Notes under the pieces: generated by a model
The model's database searches: none
What the model was told of the DNA's origin: nothing
Seen by the model: only the letters and a program-made list of their open reading frames with translations
Shown here: one piece after another, positions 1 to 4,735 of the stretch
Numbering within the stretch: the first letter of the stretch is position 1
Layout of the letters: the number at the start of each line of letters is the position of its first letter
Source: Bryobacteraceae bacterium
GTDB taxonomy: Bacteria; Acidobacteriota; Terriglobia; Bryobacterales; Bryobacteraceae
Assembly (NCBI GenBank): GCA_025350445.1
Contig: JANXXV010001031.1
Location: forward strand, 1 to 6,786
Direction of reading: 5' to 3'
Length of the DNA: 6,786 bases
Position numbers and translations under genes: made by a program

Positions 1-344
1 GAGCGCGGGTTTACCATCGCCCACGCAAAGAAGCGGTCAGGATGAGCGTTTACGGCGGCGGTCACCGAATCATGATCGCCGGGCAGGCTGGCGATGAGGG
101 CGGCGCGGTCGACGCCCTGGCGGTCGAGTTCACGGGCCCAAGTTTCGGCTAGCACCGCTGGCTCGGCCGGCGGGAGTTTCCATTCGAGCTGCGCGTGTAT
201 GCCTTCGACGGTCAGCTCGGGTTTTTGCGCGGCAAGCAGCTCGAAGAAACGCTGCGAAAAGAAATGCACGTGAGCGTCGGCAACCAGCAACGGCCCCCAC
301 GGCGATTGCCGCGCGATCTTTTGATGGAGAGCGGGTTCACTCAT
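1..344 (-). CDS. Amidohydrolase-family (amidohydrolase 2, TIM-barrel) metal-dependent hydrolase, N-terminal part
   Basis: I translated this from the ATG at 344-342; it stays open to the window edge, giving 114 codons, so the C-terminus is missing. Near the N-terminus the protein reads ADAHVHFF, with a His-x-His pair at residues 25 and 27. This is the strand-1 metal-binding motif of the amidohydrolase superfamily. Around residues 80-112 it has the pattern GVDRAALIA followed by HPDRFFAWAMVNP, typical of the amidohydrolase 2 group (PF04909; relatives include ACMSD and 2-pyrone-4,6-dicarboxylate hydrolases). Those proteins hydrolyse or decarboxylate small cyclic acids, lactones or amides in the cytoplasm, but the substrate cannot be told here. 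The start codon overlaps the end of the response-regulator gene by 8 nt (ATGAGTGA), so translation is probably coupled and the gene is the fifth member of the transketolase/two-component operon. The later metal ligands (second His, Asp) lie outside the window, so catalytic competence cannot be judged. Confidence 0.8.
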   Translation of the reverse strand, partial: MSEPALHQKIARQSPWGPLLVADAHVHFFSQRFFELLAAQKPELTVEGIHAQLEWKLPPAEPAVLAETWARELDRQGVDRAALIASLPGDHDSVTAAVNAHPDRFFAWAMVNPR

Positions 345-1020
345 GTCCGCCATGAGCGCTGTCGGAGGCGAGTTGCGTCAGGCCGCTTGAAAGCGCGAGT
401 TGAGTGAGCCCCGCAACATTATTGATGCCGAGTTTTTTCATCATGGTCTTGCGGTAGCTGCGAACGGTTTGCTCACGCAGGTCCAGCATGTTCGCGATTT
501 CCTTGCTGGTCTTGCCCTCGGCCACCATGCGCAACACCTGCACTTCTCGGGGAGAAAGCCCTTCGAGGACGGAGGAATGCTGTTTGGATTCGAGATCGCC
601 TTTTTGAATGCGATTCAGCAGGCGATCGGATACCTGCGGGCTAAGATAAGCTCCGCCACGCGCTACCACGTGCAGAGCTTCGAGCAGATCGTTGTCGGAA
701 ACCTTTTTGAGGATAAAACCGCGCGCTCCGGAGCGCACCGCACCCACCACCGAGTTCTCATCGTCGTACATCGAGAGGATGACAACCTTGCATTCGGGAT
801 GGTGGCGCAGAATTTCAGCGGTGGTCTCGACTCCATTCAATCCGGGAAGCCCGATATCCATCAGCACCAGTTCAGGATGATGGAGCTTAACGAATTGCAG
901 GGCGTCGGCGCCCGACTCGGCTTCACCGACCACACGAAATTCGGGATCGCGCTCCAGGATGGCTTTGATACCATCCCGCATGATCTTATGGTCATCCACC
1001 AGCAGAACGTCGAATGGCAT
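337..1020 (-). CDS. NarL/FixJ-family two-component response regulator (REC + LuxR-type HTH)
   Basis: This is a 227-residue DNA-binding response regulator, full length for the NarL family. Residues 1-120 form the receiver domain: acidic pocket D9-D10, phospho-acceptor D55 in the LMDIGLPG segment, switch Ser S83, and conserved K105. A linker of about 30 residues leads to a LuxR-type helix-turn-helix at about 153-212. That domain starts LSPREVQVL, has the recognition region KEIANMLDLREQTVRSY, and is followed by MMKKLGI. All phosphorylation residues are present, so it should be a phosphorylatable cytoplasmic transcription factor. Its start lies inside the upstream histidine-kinase-like gene (29-nt overlap) and its stop overlaps the amidohydrolase start. 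The kinase-like protein is therefore its likely partner. No purine-rich ribosome-binding site sits at a normal distance from the ATG, which fits translational coupling. The target promoters are unknown; the inverted repeats in the two divergent intergenic regions are candidates. Confidence 0.95.
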   Translation of the reverse strand: MPFDVLLVDDHKIMRDGIKAILERDPEFRVVGEAESGADALQFVKLHHPELVLMDIGLPGLNGVETTAEILRHHPECKVVILSMYDDENSVVGAVRSGARGFILKKVSDNDLLEALHVVARGGAYLSPQVSDRLLNRIQKGDLESKQHSSVLEGLSPREVQVLRMVAEGKTSKEIANMLDLREQTVRSYRKTMMKKLGINNVAGLTQLALSSGLTQLASDSAHGGHE

Positions 1021-1612
1021 ATTGGATCACAACAATTGTACCCTGTCCTGTTTTTGTGCGTTGCTTCTCCACTTTGAAGGCCAGCCCGGCATGGCGGGCC
1101 AGCAGGGCGGCCGCGTCGAGTTCCGCAGTGCGATGGCGGCCGTTATGGGTTATCCGCGCGGTGACGGAACGGGAGCCGGATACCGAAATCGCGATGCGAC
1201 TGACTCCCGGCGCAGCAGACGCCGCCGCTAATGCGCTCGCGATGGCGCGGTACACGGCGTCGGCCGCCGCCGGCGCCAACTCGGCCGTGGAGCTGAAGCG
1301 GACGATGACTCCGCCTACTTTATCTGCGAGATTCACCACCGCGTTTTTTAACCCGGTGCGGCGGACGGGCGAAGGTTCCAGCTCACGGCTGAGCTTACGA
1401 ACGTGCTCCATTGCGCCTTCGAGCGCTTCAGCCGCCTCTGCCGCACGCGCGCCCGCTTCGGGAAGATCCATGCACAGTAGTTGCAAACGGAGTCCAGCCA
1501 CTGCGAGCAGAGAGCCTACATCGTCGTGCAGAACGCCGGCGGCCCGGCGCAATTCCCGGTAGGTGCGGACGCATTCCCGCGCCAGATTGTCGGCTGCCGT
1601 GGACTTGGGCAT
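992..1612 (-). CDS. Short soluble histidine-kinase-like protein (HisKA_3-type DHp with degenerate ATPase domain)
   Basis: The protein is 206 residues from the ATG at 1612; a TTG one codon earlier is possible, but ATG gives the TGATG stop-start overlap with the transketolase gene. It has no signal peptide, membrane segment or recognisable sensor domain. Residues 20-50 carry the phospho-acceptor motif LHDDVGSLL (His 29), as in NarX/DegS-type kinases, followed by dimerisation helices and an X-box-like segment RKLSRELEPS at 72-81. The C-terminal half aligns by eye with HATPase_c, but key positions differ. Where relatives have EALTNAxKHA it has SALAAASAA (Glu to Ser 126, Asn to Ala 130). The DNGxG box is replaced by HNGRH (156-160). 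A TGQGT segment (188-192) remains near the end. The Gln of the family's DxxxQ phosphatase motif appears as Ser 34. It overlaps the regulator gene by 29 nt, which argues for a functional pair. It may be a phosphotransferase (compare ChpT or Spo0B) or pseudokinase; a divergent active kinase is not excluded. Confidence 0.8.
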   Translation of the reverse strand: MPKSTAADNLARECVRTYRELRRAAGVLHDDVGSLLAVAGLRLQLLCMDLPEAGARAAEAAEALEGAMEHVRKLSRELEPSPVRRTGLKNAVVNLADKVGGVIVRFSSTAELAPAAADAVYRAIASALAAASAAPGVSRIAISVSGSRSVTARITHNGRHRTAELDAAALLARHAGLAFKVEKQRTKTGQGTIVVIQYAIRRSAGG

Positions 1613-2577
1613 CAACGCTTGCGTGCGATCGCGCTCCGCGCAGCGGCGGCAACATTCACCGCGCGCAGGCCATATTTATCGAGCAACTGATCCGGCGAGG
1701 CGGATTCGGCGTAGGTGTTATTAATCCCGACGAACTCCATTACCGCAGGATGAGTCTGCGAAACTACCTGCGCGACGCGAACGCCCAGGCCGCTATCGAG
1801 CAAATGCTCCTCGGCCACCACCAGTGCGCCGGTTTGCTCGGCTGCGCGGGTTATGGCGGCACGGTCGAGCGGCTTGATGGTATGCATGTCGATCACGCGG
1901 GCAGACAAGCCTTCGGTTTCGAGCGTCTGCGCGGCGCGAATACATTCGGCGACCATCAGACCGGTGGCAATCAACGTAACATCGGCGCCCTCGATCAATT
2001 GAATGGACTTGCCGATGGCGAATTCCTGATCCGGCGAATAGATCACCGGCACCTTCATACGGCCTGCGCGAATAAAGGTGGGTCCGTAGGTCTCGGCAGC
2101 AAGCTTCACCAGGGCCATCATCGACACTTCATCGGCCGGTGAAATTACGGTGAACCCGGGCAGCGAACAGGCCAGGCTTAGATCTTCAACACTCATCTGG
2201 GTAGGTCCGTCTTCTCCTATCGAGATTCCGCTATGGGTCCCTACAACTTTCAGATTGACGTTGGGGTAGGCGGCGGTGACGCGCAGTTGTTCAAAGCCTT
2301 TGTTCAATAAAAACACGGAGAAACTGGACGCAAAGGGAATTTTCCCCGCTGAGGCCAAGCCGGCGCCGATGGCGACCATATTAGACTCGGCTATTCCGCA
2401 TTCAAAGAACCGGTCAGGAAACTCGTGACCGAATTCAGCGGTGAAAGTCGACTTGGAAAGGTCGGCGTCGAGCGCCACTACGTTGGGATTCACGCGCCCC
2501 AACTCCGCCAGCGCCTTGCCGAAGGCTTCGCGCGTTGCCATACCGGGCTTCAATTCGAATTTAGTCTTAGCGGGCAC
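1612..2577 (-). CDS. Transketolase, C-terminal subunit (pyrimidine-binding + C-terminal domains)
   Basis: This 321-residue protein is the second half of a split transketolase, which moves two-carbon ketol units between sugar phosphates in the cytoplasm, using thiamine diphosphate at the interface with the N-terminal subunit. The pyrimidine-binding domain (about 13-180) begins MATREAFGKAL and contains DADLSKST (37-44). The catalytic Glu is E64 in CGIAESN. The segment THSGISIGEDGPTQM (114-128) corresponds to the THDSIGxGEDGPTHQ active-site region of fused transketolases, with H115 as the substrate-contacting His. The C-terminal transketolase domain covers about 190-315 (TLIATGLMV, VIDMHTIKPLD, VVAEEHLLDSGLG). 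About 320 residues is usual for this subunit in split enzymes. The start is GTG at 2577; an AAAGGA stretch lies 11 nt upstream and the N-terminal length fits homologues. It follows the N-subunit gene by 18 nt and its TGA overlaps the next ATG by 1 nt. The sugar substrate is not defined: specialised split transketolases such as apulose-4-phosphate enzymes look alike. Confidence 0.95.
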   Translation of the reverse strand: MPAKTKFELKPGMATREAFGKALAELGRVNPNVVALDADLSKSTFTAEFGHEFPDRFFECGIAESNMVAIGAGLASAGKIPFASSFSVFLLNKGFEQLRVTAAYPNVNLKVVGTHSGISIGEDGPTQMSVEDLSLACSLPGFTVISPADEVSMMALVKLAAETYGPTFIRAGRMKVPVIYSPDQEFAIGKSIQLIEGADVTLIATGLMVAECIRAAQTLETEGLSARVIDMHTIKPLDRAAITRAAEQTGALVVAEEHLLDSGLGVRVAQVVSQTHPAVMEFVGINNTYAESASPDQLLDKYGLRAVNVAAAARSAIARKR

Positions 2578-2586
2578 AATCGCTCG

Positions 2587-2594
2587 TTTCCTTT
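2587..2594 (-). promoter_or_regulatory. Ribosome-binding site supporting a GTG start for the transketolase C-subunit
   Basis: In the 18-nt gap between the two transketolase genes the minus strand reads GAAAGGAAACGAGCGATT, followed by GTG. The AAAGGAAA stretch is the only Shine-Dalgarno-like sequence there. Its AAGGA core sits 11 nt before the GTG, a slightly long but workable spacing. It supports GTG at 2577 as the start, as opposed to the internal ATG at codon 13. Confidence 0.6.
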
Positions 2595-2595
2595 C

Positions 2596-3417
2596 TCAGG
2601 CCAGTTCTGCCAGAGCCCGGGTTTCTTCCTCAATAGTCGGAGCCGTCCCATGGAACTTCGGATTGTTCTCCATGAACGAAACGCCCTTGCCCTTGATGGT
2701 GTGCGCGATCAACACGGTGGGTTGTCCCTTGGTCGCGGCGGCATCCGCAAAGGCTCGTTGCAGGGCAGCGATGTCATGACCGTCTACTTCGATCGCGTGC
2801 CAGCCGAAGCTGCGCCACTTGTCGGGCAGCGGACTCTCATCGAGAATATCCTTTACGAACCCGTCGAGTTGAATGCCATTGCTGTCGACGATCGCGACGA
2901 TGTTATCGAGCTTGTGAAAACCGCCGAACATAGCGGCTTCCCAGATCTGCCCCTCCTGGATTTCCCCGTCGCCCAACATCACGTAGGTCCGCGAGGAGCC
3001 TTTGTCGAGCCGCGCCGCCAGACTCATTCCGATCCCCAGCGACAGACCCTCGCCAAGCGAGCCCGTCGAGGCTTCGAGCGCCGGCAGGAAGCGCACATCC
3101 GGATGCCCCTGGTACATAGATCCCAGCTTGCGCAGCGTGTTTAGCTGGTCTTTCGGACAGTATCCGCATTCGGCCATCACGGCATAAAGGATGGGGCAAC
3201 AATGACCCTTCGAAAGGATAAACCGGTCGCGGTCCTTCCACTTGGGATTCGACGGATCGTGGCGCATTACATCGAAGAAGAGAGTGACGATGATCTCGAC
3301 CGCCGACAGTGACCCGCCAGGATGGCCGGATTTAGCGGCCGTGATCATTTCGATCACTTCGCGGCGCATGCTCTTTGAGAGGGCCGCCAGTTGGTCCACG
3401 TTGCTCGTGGTCTGCAT
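2596..3417 (-). CDS. Transketolase, N-terminal (thiamine-pyrophosphate-binding) subunit
   Basis: This 273-residue protein is the diphosphate-binding half of a split transketolase and is first in its operon. Visible hallmarks are KSGHPGGSLS (29-38, with H32), the SKGH segment (69-72, with H72) and GHPD (104-107, with H105). These match the three active-site histidines of the N-terminal half of fused transketolases. The ThDP/Mg motif starts at GDGEIQEGQIWEA (149-161) and ends about 30 residues later at DSNGIQLDG (178-186). TIKGKGVSFMENN near residues 241-253 is also characteristic. The GHPGG form separates it from DXS, and the length is normal for a split N-subunit. The ATG at 3417 is the only sensible start: it is preceded by AGAGAAAC, a weak ribosome-binding sequence. 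The next gene 18 nt downstream supplies the other half of the active site. Together they would interconvert pentose, triose and hexose phosphates in the non-oxidative pentose phosphate pathway. Confidence 0.96.
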   Translation of the reverse strand: MQTTSNVDQLAALSKSMRREVIEMITAAKSGHPGGSLSAVEIIVTLFFDVMRHDPSNPKWKDRDRFILSKGHCCPILYAVMAECGYCPKDQLNTLRKLGSMYQGHPDVRFLPALEASTGSLGEGLSLGIGMSLAARLDKGSSRTYVMLGDGEIQEGQIWEAAMFGGFHKLDNIVAIVDSNGIQLDGFVKDILDESPLPDKWRSFGWHAIEVDGHDIAALQRAFADAAATKGQPTVLIAHTIKGKGVSFMENNPKFHGTAPTIEEETRALAELA

Positions 3418-3431
3418 GTTTCTCTACTCTA
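3418..3431 (-). promoter_or_regulatory. Candidate -10 element immediately upstream of the transketolase operon
   Basis: On the minus strand the hexamer TAGAGT (3431-3426) fits the TANNNT -10 pattern. It is followed by only eight bases (AGAGAAAC) before the ATG at 3417, so a transcript from it would have almost no leader. A second TANNNT, TAGTTT (3446-3441), would give a leader of about 17 nt carrying the weak AGAG ribosome-binding sequence. The whole gap to the divergent gene is 34 bp, so the promoter must lie here or within the opposing gene. I see no convincing -35 box. Confidence 0.4.
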
Positions 3432-3432
3432 G

Positions 3433-3454
3433 CATTCGTTAAACTAAGCGAATG
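3433..3454. repeat. Imperfect inverted repeat between the divergent genes (candidate operator)
   Basis: The sequence CATTCG TTA AAC TAA G CGAATG has perfect 6-bp outer arms (3433-3438 and 3449-3454). The arms extend to 9 bp if the single G at 3448 is bulged out, around an AAC centre. It fills most of the 34-bp gap and its right arm includes the ATG of the plus-strand gene. A protein bound here would block both divergent starts. Binding by the NarL-type regulator of this operon is only a guess. Confidence 0.4.
3440..3451 (+). promoter_or_regulatory. Candidate -10 element (TAAACT) for a leaderless start of the 427-aa protein gene
   Basis: TAAACT at 3440-3445 is followed by exactly six bases and then the ATG at 3452. 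No Shine-Dalgarno sequence is visible (AAGCGA precedes the ATG). A -10 box at this distance places transcription initiation at or within a base or two of the start codon. The same hexamer and spacing recur before the acyl-CoA dehydrogenase gene at 6088-6099. Confidence 0.45.
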
Positions 3455-4735
3455 TCACTCGTCGGGCAGCTCGAAGAGTACAAGGGACAATTCGGCGCAA
3501 TGCCCGGGCGTGAGGTGACAACGCTGCTCCGGCGCATCGCCCGAACGCGGTTTCGCGATCCCGAGGAACTGATTCGATTTCATGAGACGGCGATGTTCCT
3601 AAGGGCCTATCCGCAGAATTCCCGCGTCTTGCACCTCGCAGACCAGATTTTGTTCTCTTTCGGCGAGCGCATGCGCGGGATGCCGCGACAGGAGTTCGAA
3701 TATGCCGAAATTTCGGGAATCGCAGGCACGGCTTTAACCACCAACTTTAGTTATCCTTTTGCACGAAGTTTGGCCGCACGTCATGGACGCTCGGTGAGAA
3801 TCGATTGGGACCAATACCAGCATGCGGATCGCCTGGGCCCCATTCTTGCCCGTCTGATTCCGCAGTCCTTCGAGGACTGGGCGGTTGCGCCGCATCCGGA
3901 TTGGCGGCGGTGGTACGAAAAAGCTGGCGGCACTGTGCCATGGCTTCTTAAAGGTGTCACGCCCGAAGTGTATGACTTGCTGGAGCTGCCGCTTCGCTGG
4001 GAGATGGGCAATTCGGAAGCGTCCCGCTCGCGTGCGCGCATACCATGCAAGAAGATCTTCTATCACCAAGGACCGTTCCTCTCCCGCAAGGACGTTTCCA
4101 TTGAAATTGAGTTGGCAACACCCAAGATCGCCGCATCCCGGTTATCGCGGCGGAAGGCGCAAAACATTGTGGATGTCATCGTGGACGCCTCCGCCGTGCG
4201 CTATCGCGAATTGTATGGGTTCCTTTACCCGGATACCGCTAATGTGTTTCACGCCGATCTCGGCCGCGGCATAAATTTTTACTTCTTCGGCGTGGCACGA
4301 AAGTGGCGGCTTCGCCAACGCGAGTACTGTGCAGGAATGTATTTCAAGAACGGCGTTCCGATCGGTTATGTGGAAGTGCTATGGGCCCACCGGAAAAAAC
4401 GCGTCCGCATGGAAGTGGGTTTCAATCTGTACTATACGTTTCGCCAGGGCGAAACGGCGTGGCTCTACGCGCGGCTGCTCAAGTTATTCCACGACCGCTT
4501 CCGCGTGACGTCGTTTGTCATCGATCCCTATCAGCTAGGACATGAAAACGAGGAAGCCATCGAGTCCGGCTCCTTTTGGTTCTATTACAAGCTGGGTTTC
4601 CGTCCGGAATCGCCCGCAGTAGCGCGCTTGGCCGAACGGGAACAGCAACGAATTGCGGCGCATCCGGAGCATCGGACGCTGCCCGCAATGTTACGGAAAC
4701 TGGCGGCAGCTCCGATGGTCTATAACTGCGGATGA
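3452..4735 (+). CDS. Uncharacterised protein with GNAT/N-acyltransferase-like C-terminal region
   Basis: I do not recognise this 427-residue protein as a named family. It has no signal peptide or obvious membrane helix and is rich in Arg, Trp, Tyr and Phe, suggesting a soluble protein. The N-terminal ~210 residues have no motif I can assign; landmarks include FRDPEELIRFHETAMFLRAY (34-53) and HPDWRRWYEKAGG (148-160). The C-terminal part resembles a GNAT-like acyltransferase fold. A strand pair around FKNGVPIGYVEVLWA (298-312) is followed by GFNLYYTFRQGETAWLYARL (323-342), which would be a beta-strand and helix. Then come FVIDPYQLGHENEEAIESGS (355-374) and FWFYYKLGFRPES (375-387); the YYKLGFRP ending is typical of GNAT folds. 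The canonical acetyl-CoA loop (Q/RxxGxG/A) is not clear, so catalysis is unproven. The start at 3452 is the first ATG, 34 bp from the divergent transketolase operon. The last 16 bp overlap the convergent amidase gene. Confidence 0.85.
   Translation: MSLVGQLEEYKGQFGAMPGREVTTLLRRIARTRFRDPEELIRFHETAMFLRAYPQNSRVLHLADQILFSFGERMRGMPRQEFEYAEISGIAGTALTTNFSYPFARSLAARHGRSVRIDWDQYQHADRLGPILARLIPQSFEDWAVAPHPDWRRWYEKAGGTVPWLLKGVTPEVYDLLELPLRWEMGNSEASRSRARIPCKKIFYHQGPFLSRKDVSIEIELATPKIAASRLSRRKAQNIVDVIVDASAVRYRELYGFLYPDTANVFHADLGRGINFYFFGVARKWRLRQREYCAGMYFKNGVPIGYVEVLWAHRKKRVRMEVGFNLYYTFRQGETAWLYARLLKLFHDRFRVTSFVIDPYQLGHENEEAIESGSFWFYYKLGFRPESPAVARLAEREQQRIAAHPEHRTLPAMLRKLAAAPMVYNCG

Noticed and set aside
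1028..1040. Small palindrome ACAATTGT near the regulator start as a possible operator
   Set aside because: It lies inside the kinase-like coding sequence, encoding the conserved strand after GQGT. An 8-bp palindrome alone is not unusual.
400..1077. Long plus-strand open frame (225 codons) opposite the response regulator
   Set aside because: It is antisense to a gene with every receiver and LuxR-HTH hallmark. Its translation has no recognisable motif, and such frames are common opposite GC-rich genes.
1411..2142. Plus-strand open frame (243 codons) spanning the kinase-like/transketolase junction
   Set aside because: It crosses the junction of two real minus-strand genes, is low in recognisable protein features and has His/Arg-rich shadow composition.
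2425..3144. Plus-strand open frame (239 codons) opposite both transketolase genes
   Set aside because: It is a shadow of two well-supported transketolase subunits, with no domain signature or start context.
1612..3417. Split DXS or pyruvate dehydrogenase E1 in place of transketolase
   Set aside because: The GHPGGSLS, GDGEIQEGQIWEA and GEDGPTQM segments match the transketolase pattern, and no isoprenoid or PDH genes are adjacent.
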